The notes: generated by a model not told the origin, from the letters alone. A stretch of 64,000 nucleotides of DNA from Pyrus communis (GCF_963583255.1 NC_084804.1:34326953-34390952), one strand, 5' to 3'. Counted from the stretch's first letter, positions 1 through 11,866 are shown. Numbers and translations: made by a program.

Positions 1-1650
1 CAAAAGACTCAAACATCACCCAAAACACTCAAAACTGCCTTAAAATCACTTTCTGGGCAGTTTTGAGCACTTTGATGAATTTGGACGAATTTGTGAAATA
101 AATTGAATCAAAACACTTTAAAACATAAACTAAATGTATTTCTAACTAATCTAACACTTTAAAATAAATGGGGGATTGGTTTTGACGAAATTAAATAAAG
201 TGAACAGATTGTAAATAAAAACAGAAAGTAAAGATGAATGTGATGGAATTGAATGGATGGGAACCTAGCCAAGGGGTTCATCTCCATACATGTTACACTT
301 GCATAATAAAATGATTTCCAATTGCATTTCAATAAACCATGAATTCTCAACACCCCAAGTTAACCGTGATGCACTAATTAACCTTCAAATCTTCCTAACG
401 TTATTGAATTGGATGATGCATGCGACAATTCAAAACATTCCCCGCAAGTCCTCAACATGAATGCATAGAAGAGATACAAGCAAGAATCATTAAGCTCTAT
501 GAAAATTATAAGTGTTGACGAGGCATTCGTTACTATGGATTGCATGAAACTTATGCCAAGAATTCGTTTAACGCGATTGTTTATAAGCAACCTCCACTAC
601 TTGTGAATATAAGTTCGTAACTATTAGGTGAAACTCACTTATATTCTAGCGTCATATTCATGCATGAAAATTAAGTGTGCACTCTCAATAAACATACATA
701 AATAAGTTATCAATCAAACAGTTAAACAAATTGAATCCACAACTTATGAAACGCAATTAGAAGTAATCAAATCAAAATGCAAGCATAAATATATATTTCG
801 AATCACCCCCTAGGTAAAGGGGGTTTAGTTCCTCATGATTACAAAACAAAGAGAATTGAATTTAAACATTGAAATCAAAGAAACACCTAAACATTCCAAC
901 AACTCAAACTTGAATTGTATGAACGTTTAGGCACTCTTCTCTTTCTCTTCGTTGTGGCACAAGGTCTAAGGATAGTTTGATGGTGTGAATGGTTTGGGGA
1001 GTGGTTGGAGTGGCTGCAATGGAGGAGAAAAGTGTTTTGGTGGCTGCTGCAAGGGTGTGGAGAGGTTTTGACGAATTTCTGGAATATGGAAGAGTGAATG
1101 AGAATGAATTAATGTTGTGTGAAGTGTGTATGGTTTTTATAGGGAGATGAATGGATGGGAGAGGGAACATGACAGCTAGGTTAAGTGAATGCATGTGCAA
1201 AACAGCTAGGATGGCTGAAATTGTAAGGGGAATGCATGTGCAATGTTGGAAATCTGATGGGAGAAAGGTGGATGCATGTGTTGGCTGATTTAAAGAATGT
1301 GAGGGAATGATGAAAGGGGAAACATGACAGCTAGGTTATGATGATGAGTGCATGTGGCTGATTTATGAAGAGTGAATGCATGTGGCTGCAAGGTGTGAAT
1401 GATTATGGGTGCATGTGGCTGCAATGGATTAGGAATCCTTCAATTTCGTCCATTCCTTTTGCACCAAACATAAGCTATCCATTCCAAGTCCAATTTTGCT
1501 CCAAAATGCTCCAAAATGCATCTTTTTGCTTCCTTAGCCATATGAACCTAAAAACACACGAAAATAGCTTAAAGTACTAAAATAACTAAAGAAACATAAC
1601 GTAAATGCACGAGAACAAGCCATTTAAGTCGCATGAATATGCTCCTATCA
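1..1650 (-). repeat. 3' LTR of the Athila-like element (partial)
   Basis: Matches 7173-8812 essentially base for base at a constant offset of 7172. The exception is a 10-bp direct repeat (ccaaaatgct) near 1500 that is present here and absent in the other LTR. The inner edge ends ...gctcctatca, a CA terminus. The other end lies before position 1. Three small ORFs inside it (159-353, 378-590, 904-1200, minus) recur identically in the 5' LTR and are not credible genes. The near-identity implies recent insertion. Confidence 0.9.
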
Positions 1651-1664
1651 AATACCCCCACACT
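1651..1664 (-). other. Polypurine tract of the Athila-like element
   Basis: Immediately inside the 3' LTR the minus strand reads AAGTGTGGGGGTATT followed by the TG of the LTR. A purine-rich run abutting the 3' LTR is the expected plus-strand primer, and it fixes the element's orientation as minus. Confidence 0.7.
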
Positions 1665-4600
1665 TATCTTTTGCTAGTCCTCGAGCAAAACAAAACAACA
1701 AAAGAACACGAAACTAGACAAAACGAACAAAACACCACCTACACCTTCCAACAATCGTCTTACGGATTTCCAATGCACATGACAAGTTAAAAAAACATTA
1801 GTCCCACAGATTTTAGCCATCTTTACACTTACGTACATTCTTACTCATAGTTACCACATACTAGTTCTCATTTAATCAATTTTTAAAACAACCTTTGAAT
1901 GTAGTAACATGCCTTAGAGAATTCACTTAATTCCTTACCAGATACTCTCTTATTTTCACACAGAATTTCTGATTACCCACCCTACACTAAGTATATGTGA
2001 GAAGATTGATGTAAATATGAGACTAAACACTCACATATATTTATAACAAGGAAAGCACTTTTCTGGAATGTATATGAATATGATCTCGTGAAAGGAATGC
2101 TACTAATTAGATGCGAGAACCAGGGACACCATATGCTTACATCAATTCCAAACTCCACATTATTGAAAACATAATGATCAAGATTGAAGCATAAGGGTTG
2201 TAACGGGTTAAGGGTGATTGGCTAACAATGAAAGGTAAGGATAACAAACGTTCTTTAGGCAATAACAAGCAAAGTAATGAAATTTGACACTTAGAATCAC
2301 TCTTGATTGCAGAAACTCACTTAGACACACAAGGGGAAAATTCACACAACTCTTAGGGCCATATTCAACGTTTTGGACCCTTTCTTCAACTACCACAAAC
2401 ATGTGATCTTATTTTCACTTATTTCAAACTCTTTTTCTTTCTTTTCACAACTTTTTCTTTTCTTTTTCTTTTTCCACGAATTTTTTTTTCTTTTTATTCT
2501 CACTCATGCCTTATTTCTTTTCTTTTTTTATGGCATATCAACACACACACACAAATTCCCCCACACTTGTTGTTTTGCAAAATCAAAAGGATTCCCTCTA
2601 AATCATGCTTACTATGCTTCAAGAACAAGGATGTGGGTGGTCCTAATCTAGGCTAGGTAGGGATGATATGGATAAACAAATAACAAAGGCTAACAATGGC
2701 TCAATGGGGATTATGACCTACAATATAAAGTGCATGGGTTGGCTGTTTGGTTGATGGCTTCACTACACACTTCATCTTGATATATATTATGCACTCAATA
2801 TCATGCTTTGAATGGAATGGATGCAAGTTCTAGCATTTGGAACTAAGTGATGAAACGCCTTCTAATTAGCAACCAAGCAAGAATAATGAGATCATGCAAC
2901 GAGTTTGAAAACAAGAAATCACAGAGAATAACTCTCCAAAGAAAGTAATGGCTCGAGTCTCACAGGGTTGTAGCGTTTGTTTGAGTTCCTTCCTTCAAGC
3001 ATGTTACAAAAACGAATTTTTCTTTTATGATTGCATGTGAAGTCATATATTATAACCATAACCAAGCATATACCAAGAGTAAATCAAACTTTTCTCTATG
3101 TTTATAACTCTTTTTAACAGTCATGCAATTACAAACCAAATCCTTATCATTGTGTTGGAAGGTACCCTAAGACACAAACACACAAAAACGACTCAAAACA
3201 CTCTTTTTAGGCTTTTCAAAACATGTTTTTCAAATTTTTATGTGATTTTCGGAGTTATAAAAACAAAACATAATAAAACACTCTAAAACAACTTAAAAAC
3301 ACCTTAAAACAGCAAGGAACAACATTTGAAGTTTATGGGTGATAAAATCCCACGAATTTGCATTAACAACATTAGTTACCCCCCCCACACTTAAATCAAA
3401 CATTGTCCTCAATGTTTTAAGCATAGATTCACACAAAGCATAAGTAAACACACAAAAAGCACTTAAACATATTAAACATGGCAGAATGTAATTAACAAAG
3501 AGAAGAGTTTAGGGACGCAAATCTGGTTATGGAGTGTAAATTCCCTCTTCTCCTTGGTGATTGCATTGAGGCTTTGATCTTTGTGATTCCACAGGCTCAT
3601 TCTTGAACTGGTTTCCTCCCATCGTTGATTTTCCTTTGTGCTACTCTTGAACTGGGCAGCAGGATTCTTTTGGTCTCCCCCGAAGGTCTGAGCTTACTCC
3701 TTTGGTCTGTTTCTTTGTTCAATCTTTCCAATTCGTATTGGAAAGGGTTGGAGGATAACTCAGCCTATGTTTGTCTCCACATGCTTCAATGTATCATTTT
3801 CCTTTGCCTTGCTTGCTCCCCTTGCAGAAGTGGTCCCTTCTCTGGAAGTGTGTCAACCGTTGAAGATGACTACTCGAGAGCAACGCTAGGTAAGCAATCA
3901 GGAATGGATTCCAGGCAGTTGGTTCCAGAACAGAAGACTGACTCCAAGTGCCTCTGATTGCTTTCGTTTACTTTGCCATGCGAGTAATAACAAGGACAAA
4001 GGAAAGGACAGGGAAAGAGCATGATATGAGATACTTTTGCTTTAGACCTTGATGATATGAGATACCTTTGCTTTTGAAGAAACGGCGAATGAAGCAGCAC
4101 ATGTATTTGTTGTGGTTGTCTCCACATGCTTCGATCGACCGTTTCCTTCTGCCTTATTTGTACTCCAGGTTTCTGGTATCTTCTTTGGGGGAGAAAAAAT
4201 TGAGTGTTTCAAAAGGCGTTGCTGGGAGAGCGCCCTCAGAGGTGCGGAAGAGTTGGACATTTTCTTCAGGTTTGCCTTGCCATAAAAGACGAAGGTCGAC
4301 ATATATAGAGATAATATCAAGTGGTGGTACTGTTCTTTTACCCTTGTCGACAAACGTCTCTTCAATTTCTGAGCAAACGGCTCTTCGATCTCTGAACGGA
4401 CGCCCCTTCGATTTCTGCACAGGCGCCCCTTCGCTTTCTGAACGACACGTGGTAGTGCAGATGCGGCTTTGTCAGAGCTCTTTTGACAAAGTCGCACGCG
4501 TTTTCTGAAAAGCAGAGAAAGCGTCGTCGAAATTTACGCTTGTCGGCAAAAGTGTAGCTGCGATGATGACCTCCACGTGAACTTTTGACAAAGTTGAACG

Positions 4601-4805
4601 CGTTTTCTGAAAAGCAGAGAAAGCGTCGCCGAACTTCCGCCGGAAATTCCGGCTTTTTGAATCGGTGGACGCGTCGCCTTGGCTTTTTTATTGAGCTATC
4701 GATCACCACAACATACACACTCTTAAGATTTTCCATTCTTGAACATCGTCTCCGGCCCTTTGAAATTAACTCCATCCACCCCTTCTCTTTGAACACTTTT
4801 GAAAA
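1665..4805. other. Non-coding interior of the Athila-like element
   Basis: No retroviral protein domain is recognisable in any frame. There is a T-rich stretch at about 2430-2530. The segment 3500-4805 looks different from the rest: it is less AT-rich, carries short tandem repeats, and leads directly into the plus-strand ORF at 4806, so it may hold that ORF's promoter and leader. A short tandem duplication (gatgatatgagatac, about 4021 and 4052) is present. The overlapping ORFs on both strands here are mutually contradictory and have no recognisable motif. Confidence 0.5.
4338..4640 (+). repeat. Short tandem repeats upstream of the antisense ORF
   Basis: Two repeat sets are visible. From about 4340 to 4445 a degenerate unit of about 31 bp containing cttcgatttctgaac recurs four times. 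At 4487-4538 and 4588-4640 a unit of about 51 bp (tgacaaagt..acgcgttttctgaaaagc) recurs almost unchanged, 101 bp apart. They sit 170-470 bp before the start codon of the plus-strand ORF, a position compatible with promoter sub-repeats. Function is inference. Confidence 0.6.
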
Positions 4806-5510
4806 ATGGCAAACCCATCGAACCTTAGCTTAGAATTGAGTCTCAGCAGTGATACGGGCGCGCCCCGTCAAGGTAATGTATGGCGTCCTTCTTTTTTATC
4901 TTCTAACGGTCCTCTCACAGGTGAAGACTCCGTGATGCAGGACGCCACAACAGCTACAATAGTAGCTAGAAACCTCCTTACTCCAAAAGATAGTAGGCTG
5001 CTGTCAGGACGGTCCGATGAGTTGGCCGTTCAAGAGTCCCTCGCACTTAGTGTTCAGTGTGCGAGTTCTGTGTCCAACATGGGCCAACGCCTGCTTGCCC
5101 GCTCCCGTCAGGTGGAATCATTGATGGCGGAGGTGGAAAGTCTTAAGCAAGAAATCAAACTGCTTAAGTACGAGAATAGAAGTTTGCATGTGCTGGCAAA
5201 CAACTATTCGACGGGCATGAAGAGGAAGCTTGATGAGCTGCAAGAATCCAATGGTCGTATGCAAAGTGACCGTCAAAGTGACCGTCAAAGGCTTGCGGCT
5301 TACTTCCAGAGGCATATTTTTCCTGGGTCATCCAGCACTTGGCCAAGTATTGAGGCCTGGAATGCTCTAGCTCCGATGCCTTCCGCTCCGATGGCTTCCG
5401 CTCCGATGCCTCCCGCTTCGATGCCTTCTGCTTCTATGCCTTCCGCTTCTATGCCTTCCGCTTCAAGAGTATTGCCACGTAGTGGGGCTTCAAACAAACA
5501 ACCTCTGTGA
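4806..5510 (+). CDS. Accessory ORF antisense to gag in the retroelement; coiled-coil protein of unknown function
   Basis: A 234-residue ORF running opposite to the host retrotransposon. I do not recognise a characterised family. The N-terminal 85 residues are polar and low in structure. Residues about 95-150 form a heptad-like coiled coil (SLMAEVESLKQEIKLLK, then KRKLDELQ). The tail, about residues 190-225, is a tandem array of PMPSA/SMPSA pentapeptides. There is no signal peptide or membrane segment. The ATG follows a plausible leader (ctttgaacacttttgaaaaATG). No gag, RT or envelope motif is present. Extra ORFs in antisense orientation are known in some plant Ty3 elements (for example gene 23 of maize Grande), so an aORF is the best label. 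An uninterrupted frame in a non-autonomous element suggests recent function or simply youth of the copy. Confidence 0.6.
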   Translation: MANPSNLSLELSLSSDTGAPRQGNVWRPSFLSSNGPLTGEDSVMQDATTATIVARNLLTPKDSRLLSGRSDELAVQESLALSVQCASSVSNMGQRLLARSRQVESLMAEVESLKQEIKLLKYENRSLHVLANNYSTGMKRKLDELQESNGRMQSDRQSDRQRLAAYFQRHIFPGSSSTWPSIEAWNALAPMPSAPMASAPMPPASMPSASMPSASMPSASRVLPRSGASNKQPL

Positions 5511-5525
5511 AGGCTACATCTGCTT

Positions 5526-5580
5526 TATTTTTTTTTTTTTTTATTTTTTATTTTTTATTTTTTATTTTTTTATTTTTTTT
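5526..5580. repeat. T-rich tract with TTTTTA repeats
   Basis: A 55-bp run of T broken by single A residues lies between the stop of the plus-strand accessory ORF and the stop of the minus-strand gag-like ORF. On the minus strand it reads as an A-rich tract right after the gag stop. It may mark the junction where foreign sequence was joined to the gag remnant. Confidence 0.6.
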
Positions 5581-6634
5581 AATCGGCATGGAATTTATCT
5601 TTGAATGGGCGGTGATACTTGAAATGATCCGGTAATGGTTTAAATTCAAGATTGGATGCCTGAATCATTAACAACATGTTAGTATAAAAGAAAATTGAAA
5701 TTGGAGGAGGTGGCTTACTTATGTGCTCCGACATGAACTCAAGGATAAACACATCTTCTTTGAACATTTCAGGAACTTTGCCCTTGGACAGATTTGATGT
5801 GAGGATTGGTCCTTGTCTTGTGTCATAAAATTCAACTTCTTTGGGGTTGTTTGCCTCAAGACCGTCCTCTTTGATGAATTCATGATATTCCCTACTTTGC
5901 ACCTTTGGAAGTGCTTCCAAGATGTCTTTTTCACTTTCTTCTTCCTTGGAATTCATGAACCTGCAAGGAATAGGGATATTAGGTGGAATGGGGTTAGAAC
6001 TAATTAAATTTGGAACAACCTTACTTGAATTAGATGGCGTAGGAGCAATAGGTGCCTCCGACAAAGGTGTTTCCACCCTTTCCGTGGGGGTGTATTCCTC
6101 TTCCTTGTGATTTGATTTTGATGGTTGAGGGTCCGTTCCAACCTCCTTTTCACTTCTCAACATGAAAGCATTGGCGGTTGCAAATTCTCCCTTCGGATTT
6201 GCAATGGTTGAACTAGGAAGTTCGCCTTGGTCGCAAATTTGTTCTACAAACTCCGCTATCTGCCCAATTTGCTTTTCCAAGTAGTCCAACCTTTTGTCTT
6301 GATTTTCCCTCTCTTTGTTTTGAAGTTGGACTCCCTGCGTCAAAGTAGTAAGTAATTGAAAAATCTTATCATTATCACTTGAATTACCTACATCGCTTTG
6401 GGCAGGTTGTGGTGGCTGCATAGGCGTTGAATAGAATTCATCATATGGCTGCCAATATCCTTCTTCTTGAACATTTTGAGGTTCCCACCACATAGAGTTT
6501 GAATGATCACTCCAATCTGAATTGTAAGTATTGGAAAACATGTTATTCCTTGATTGAAGATCAAATGCACAAACGCTTTGCATTTGGGACCTTTCCATGA
6601 GCTGTGACAAAAGAGAAGCATTATCAAGTGCCAT
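5579..6634 (-). CDS. Gag-like protein of the Athila-type element (N-terminal part)
   Basis: A 351-residue ORF starting 137 bp inside the primer-binding site, the normal place for gag. It begins MALDNASLLSQLMERSQMQS, is Q/N-rich, has a predicted helical stretch with heptad character around residues 90-135 (LTTLTQGVQLQNKERENQDK), then an acidic, serine- and proline-rich region. I see no CCHC zinc knuckle and no protease, so the usual gag-pol polyprotein has been cut short after the N-terminal part. The stop falls at the A-rich tract, suggesting loss of everything downstream. The frame is otherwise open, consistent with a young insertion. Function as capsid is inferred from position, not from a recognised catalytic motif. 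Confidence 0.6.
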   Translation of the reverse strand: MALDNASLLSQLMERSQMQSVCAFDLQSRNNMFSNTYNSDWSDHSNSMWWEPQNVQEEGYWQPYDEFYSTPMQPPQPAQSDVGNSSDNDKIFQLLTTLTQGVQLQNKERENQDKRLDYLEKQIGQIAEFVEQICDQGELPSSTIANPKGEFATANAFMLRSEKEVGTDPQPSKSNHKEEEYTPTERVETPLSEAPIAPTPSNSSKVVPNLISSNPIPPNIPIPCRFMNSKEEESEKDILEALPKVQSREYHEFIKEDGLEANNPKEVEFYDTRQGPILTSNLSKGKVPEMFKEDVFILEFMSEHISKPPPPISIFFYTNMLLMIQASNLEFKPLPDHFKYHRPFKDKFHAD

Positions 6635-6771
6635 GTTATGCTTTTCTAGTACTTGAATTCAATAAACAAAACACAAATCACAAACTAAAACTAAAATATA
6701 TATAACAGAGACGAAAACTAAAACTAAAAAGAAAACGAAAATAACAATCCAAAGGATTAGCAAAGTTGCTA

Positions 6772-6790
6772 ATCCCCGGCAACGGCGCCA
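6772..6790 (-). other. Primer-binding site, tRNA-Asp type
   Basis: On the plus strand atccccggcaacggcgcca equals the 3' end of plant tRNA-Asp(GUC) including CCA, so the minus strand is its complement, TGGCGCCGTTGCCGGGGAT. It is separated from the LTR by five bases. This is the standard minus-strand primer site of Athila-type elements and confirms orientation. Confidence 0.9.
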
Positions 6791-6795
6791 AAATT

Positions 6796-8812
6796 TGATG
6801 CGAGATTTATACGCGCATAAATTAAACCCTCTTTTTATCGATTGTAGTAAGTATGTAAGTAGGGATCGTTCTTAACCGGGGATTAGGAGGGATTGTTAAT
6901 CCCTTGGATTTGACTCAAAAACGTAAAATAACAATATGAAACACTATACAAGACTCAAAGAATGCAAAACTAAACATTAAAACACTAAAACAAACCAAAA
7001 GACTCAAACATCACCCAAAACACTCAAAACTGCCTTAAAATCACTTTCTGGGCAGTTTTGAGCACTTTGATGAATTTGGACGAATTTGTGAAATAAATTG
7101 AATCAAAACACTTAAAAACACAAACTAAATGTATTTCTAACTAATCTAACACTTTAAAACATTAAGACAAACCAAAAGACTCAAACATCACCCAAAACAC
7201 TCAAAACTGCCTTAAAATCACTTTCTGGGCAGTTTTGAGCACTTTGATGAATTTGGACGAATTTGTGAAATAAATTGAATCAAAACACTTTAAAACATAA
7301 ACTAAATGTATTTCTAACTAATCTAACACTTTAAAATAAATGGGGGATTGGTTTTGACGAAATTAAATAAAGTGAACAGATTGTAAATAAAAACAGAAAG
7401 TAAAGATGAATGTGATGGAATTGAATGGATGGGAACCTAGCCAAGGGGTTCATCTCCATACATGTTACACTTGCATAATAAAATGATTTCCAATTGCATT
7501 TCAATAAACCATGAATTCTCAACACCCCAAGTTAACCGTGATGCACTAATTAACCTTCAAATCTTCCTAACGTTATTGAATTGGATGATGCATGCGACAA
7601 TTCAAAACATTCCCCGCAAGTCCTCAACATGAATGCATAGAAGAGATACAAGCAAGAATCATTAAGCTCTATGAAAATTATAAGTGTTGACGAGGCATTC
7701 GTTACTATGGATTGCATGAAACTTATGCCAAGAATTCGTTTAACGCGATTGTTTATAAGCAACCTCCACTACTTGTGAATATAAGTTCGTAACTATTAGG
7801 TGAAACTCACTTATATTCTAGCGTCATATTCATGCATGAAAATTAAGTGTGCACTCTCAATAAACATACATAAATAAGTTATCAATCAAACAGTTAAACA
7901 AATTGAATCCACAACTTATGAAACGCAATTAGAAGTAATCAAATCAAAATGCAAGCATAAATATATATTTCGAATCACCCCCTAGGTAAAGGGGGTTTAG
8001 TTCCTCATGATTACAAAACAAAGAGAATTGAATTTAAACATTGAAATCAAAGAAACACCTAAACATTCCAACAACTCAAACTTGAATTGTATGAACGTTT
8101 AGGCACTCTTCTCTTTCTCTTCGTTGTGGCACAAGGTCTAAGGATAGTTTGATGGTGTGAATGGTTTGGGGAGTGGTTGGAGTGGCTGCAATGGAGGAGA
8201 AAAGTGTTTTGGTGGCTGCTGCAAGGGTGTGGAGAGGTTTTGACGAATTTCTGGAATATGGAAGAGTGAATGAGAATGAATTAATGTTGTGTGAAGTGTG
8301 TATGGTTTTTATAGGGAGATGAATGGATGGGAGAGGGAACATGACAGCTAGGTTAAGTGAATGCATGTGCAAAACAGCTAGGATGGCTGAAATTGTAAGG
8401 GGAATGCATGTGCAATGTTGGAAATCTGATGGGAGAAAGGTGGATGCATGTGTTGGCTGATTTAAAGAATGTGAGGGAATGATGAAAGGGGAAACATGAC
8501 AGCTAGGTTATGATGATGAGTGCATGTGGCTGATTTATGAAGAGTGAATGCATGTGGCTGCAAGGTGTGAATGATTATGGGTGCATGTGGCTGCAATGGA
8601 TTAGGAATCCTTCAATTTCGTCCATTCCTTTTGCACCAAACATAAGCTATCCATTCCAAGTCCAATTTTGCTCCAAAATGCATCTTTTTGCTTCCTTAGC
8701 CATATGAACCTAAAAACACACGAAAATAGCTTAAAGTACTAAAATAACTAAAGAAACATAACGTAAATGCACGAGAACAAGCCATTTAAGTCGCATGAAT
8801 ATGCTCCTATCA
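6796..8812 (-). repeat. 5' LTR of the Athila-like element, 2017 bp
   Basis: On the plus strand it starts tgatgcgagatttata next to the primer site and ends gctcctatca. Promoter and polyadenylation signals would lie here but I cannot place them precisely. It carries an internal tandem duplication (6996-7172 and 7173 onward) and lacks one 10-bp unit present in the 3' LTR. The same LTR family recurs as a solo LTR at 9760-11866. Confidence 0.9.
6996..7340. repeat. Tandem duplication of 177 bp inside the 5' LTR
   Basis: The segment beginning caaaagactcaaacatcacc at 6996 repeats at 7173 with only a few base changes. The corresponding part of the 3' LTR is cut by the window start, so it cannot be seen whether both LTRs share the duplication. 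Confidence 0.85.
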
Positions 8813-9754
8813 CCGACCCAGTTTGCATCACTATAGGATTGAAGATGTATTGGTCCTGGTTTAAAATGAATCTCATAATTTGACGTGCCCTTGAGATATC
8901 TGATACTTCTTTTTACCTGCAATTACATGTGACTCCATAGGTTTATGCATGAATTGACATGCTTAATTCACATAGAAGGCTATGTTAGGGCGTGCAAATG
9001 TGAAATATTGAAGTGCTCCAACTATACATCTATATTGATCAGGACTATGATATGGTTTTCCATTATTTTTTAAGAGTCTGTGATATGGTAAGCACAGGGT
9101 AGCAGATGGTTTACAATCGTGCAAATCCACTCTATCAACTAACTCATTGATATATTTGGACTGTGAAATAAATAAGCCTTCTTCTGTGTGACTAATTTGC
9201 CGCCCCAAAAAAATAATGCAAATTGCCTAAATCCTTCATCTCAAACTTTGTAGTAAGTTATTTGATCACCTAAGATATCAACTGAGATGAGCTACCAGTT
9301 AAAATTACATCATCAACATAAAGCATCAATGCTACAATGCCTTGTTGAGAGTGTTGAACAAATAATGATGGATCAACATGTGAAGACTTGAATCCCAATG
9401 CTGCTAAAAAACTGGTAAACCTGTCATTCCATGTTCTTGAAGCCTATTTAAGCCCATAAAGTGATTTTTTAAGCTTGCAGACATAATTGGATGGATGTTG
9501 TGAGCTTTGAAACCTTGGAGATTGCTCCATATACATTTCTTCTTGTAAAATGCCATGTAAGAAGACATTTTTCACATCTAATTGCCTAAGTTGCCACTTG
9601 AACTGTGATGCTAAAGCAAGAATAAGTCTAATGGTTGTAGGCTTAACTACAAGACTAAATGTTTCTCCATAGTCTACACCTTCATCTGGACTATAGCCCT
9701 TTACTACAAGCCTTGCTTTATACCTTGCCATAGTGCCATTTGTTTTTTATTATG
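8813..9754 (-). pseudogene. copia reverse transcriptase / RNase H fragment
   Basis: Minus-strand frames show classic copia [48 protein letters not shown], then LMLYVDDVILTGSS (the YVDD catalytic motif) around 9320-9290, followed by SQSKYINELV and CKPSATLC, and finally the RNase H motif SYSDANWVGD, which ends exactly at the LTR boundary 8812/8813. Frames are broken between 9444 and 9208 and between 8963 and 8922. It once encoded the polymerase of the copia element and cannot now produce it. Confidence 0.85.
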
Positions 9755-9759
9755 TACAC

Positions 9760-11866
9760 TGATGCGAGATTTATACGCACACAAATTAAACCCTCTTTTT
9801 GACAATTGTAGTAATGATATAAGTAGGGATCGTTCTGGACCGGGGATTAGGAGGGATTGTTAATCACTTGGATTTGACTCAAAAACGTAAAAACACAATA
9901 TAAAACACTATACTAGACTCAAAGAATTCAAAAATACTTTAAAACATAAACTAAACAGATTCTAAGTATTAAAGAACAAGAAAGTAAAGGGGGGGGTTTG
10001 ATTTGACGAAAATTGAAATAACAAAACAAGTAAATAAACTAAGCAGATTGTAAAACAAATTTGGATTTAACGAATGGAATGAAGGCTAGCTAAGGGGTTC
10101 TTCTCCACACATGTTACACTTGCATACAAGATTGATTCTCAGTTGGTCTTTCGATAAATTATGAAACTCAACACCCCGGGTCAATTAGGTCCGCTTAAAT
10201 TAACCGTCAAGTTTTCCTTAAGTTAATGAATTGGATGGGTTTGCGCAACGCAATTCACTACATTCTCCAAAAGTCCTTTACGTGAACAACACAATAAAGA
10301 TACAATCAAAGATCATTAAGCATTATGAAAACTATAAGTGTTGACGAGGCATTCGTTACTATGATGAGCATGAAACTCGTGCCAAGAATTCATTTAACGC
10401 GATTGTTTATAAGCAACCTCCACTACTTGTGAATATAAGTTCATAACAATTAGGTGAAACTCACTTATATTCTAGCGTCATATTCATGCATGAAAATTAA
10501 GCACGCATTCTCAATAAACATACATAAATAAGTTATCAATCAAACGGTTAAACAAATTGAATCCACAACTTATGAAATTCCAACGAAAGTTAATCAATTC
10601 AAATTGCAAACATAAACATAGTTTCGAATCACCCCCTAGCTAAAGGGGGTTTAGTTCCTCATAACTTTGAAATCAAAGAAACACCTAAACATTCCAACAA
10701 CTCAAACTTGAATTGTATGAACGTTTAGGCACTCTTCTCTTCCATTCCTCATACGTACAAAACAAAGAGAATTGAATTTAAACATTGAAATCAAAGAAAC
10801 ACCCAAACATTCCAACAACTCAAACTTGAATTGTATGAACGTTTAGGCACTCTTCTCTTCCTCTTCGTTGTGGCACAAGGTCTAAGGAGATGTTTAGGGC
10901 TTTAGGTGTATGTGGAATGGAGTGGGGAATGGTTGGAGTGGCTGCAATGGAGGAGAAGAAATGGTGCAGAAATGGAAGGTGATGTACGGCACAAGGTTGT
11001 GTTTGTATTGTGTGTTGTGTTGTGAATGGAATGAATTGTATGAATGCATTGCATGGTTTTATAGGGAGAGAATGGATGGGAGAACATGTGAATGGCAGCT
11101 AGGAATGATTAAAGAAGGGAATGCATGTGTAATGACCACTAGATTGGTTGGTGGAAATCTGAAAATGCAAATGGGAATGCTGGAAATACAAGGAGGCCAC
11201 GACAAGGTGGGGTTTGGTGTGCATGTGGCTGATTTGTTTGTTGGGAAAACATGTGGATACAAGCTAGGGTGAATGATTAAGAATGCATGTGGATTAAAGA
11301 GGGAATATGGAAGTGAATGTGCAGAAAATGATAGGATGAATGCATGTGGCTGCAAGGTTGTGCAATGATGGAGGAATTGCAAGGGAATGCACGGCAAGAA
11401 TGGGTTTTGTGTTAGGTGATGGGTGCATGTGTTGAATTGGTGGTGCAATGATGAAAGAATAAGTGCATGTGGCTGAAATGAATGAATGCAAAGTGAATGA
11501 ATAATGAAATGGGAAAGCATGTGCAAGGTTGTAGTTTAGGGTGTTTGAGTGAATGGTTGAGATGGTTTCTAGGGTGAATGGTGTGTTGGATGCATGGCAA
11601 GGTATTAGAATGGGCTAGGCCCTTTGTTTTATGTCCTAGAGTGCATACAAGGCCTTCAATTTCGTCCAACACTTTGGCTCCAAGCACAAGCTATCCATCC
11701 TTAGCCCAAAAGTGCTCCAAAAGGCCCCAAAATGCATCTTTTTGCTTCCTTAGCCATATGAACCTAAAAACACACGAAAATGGCTTAAACTACTAAAACA
11801 ACTATGAATTAACAATATAAATGCACGAAAACAAGCTAAGTAAGTCGCCTAAATATGCTCCTATCA
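9760..11866 (-). repeat. Solo LTR of the Athila-like family with 5-bp target duplication
   Basis: Starts tgatgcgagatttatacgc and ends gctcctatca like the intact LTRs, and is flanked by perfect tacac repeats at 9755-9759 and 11867-11871. No internal sequence remains, so unequal recombination between two LTRs removed it. It is clearly more diverged than the two LTRs of the full element and has its own internal duplication of about 70 bp (about 10670-10738 and 10787-10860). When it is removed, the copia RT frame (QEEINALHS... to the MARYKARLV segment) becomes continuous, which confirms the boundaries. Confidence 0.93.

Larger units (their letters stand above)
1..8812 (-). mobile_element. Non-autonomous Athila-like LTR retrotransposon (LARD type), left end cut by window
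   Basis: A complete LTR element read on the minus strand: 5' LTR 6796-8812, tRNA-Asp primer site 6772-6790, gag-like ORF 5579-6634, a polypurine tract beside position 1651, and a 3' LTR from 1650 leftwards past the window edge. No protease, reverse transcriptase, RNase H or integrase is visible in the roughly 5.1 kb interior, so it must be mobilised in trans. Priming by tRNA-Asp with TGGCGCCGTTGCCGGGGA is characteristic of Athila/Cyclops/Calypso-type Ty3 elements (family knowledge). It sits inside the RNase H region of a copia element: the copia reading frame runs straight into the LTR at 8812/8813. The expected target duplication on the visible side is ccgac (8813-8817); its partner is outside the window. 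Confidence 0.88.

Noticed and set aside
159..1200. Three minus-strand ORFs (64, 70 and 98 codons) repeated identically at 7331-8372
   Set aside because: They lie inside LTRs, lack motifs and are identical only because the LTRs are; not genes.
4042..4796. Overlapping ORFs of 85-151 codons on both strands
   Set aside because: They arise from Arg/Ser-rich translations of tandem repeats and contradict each other in frame and strand.
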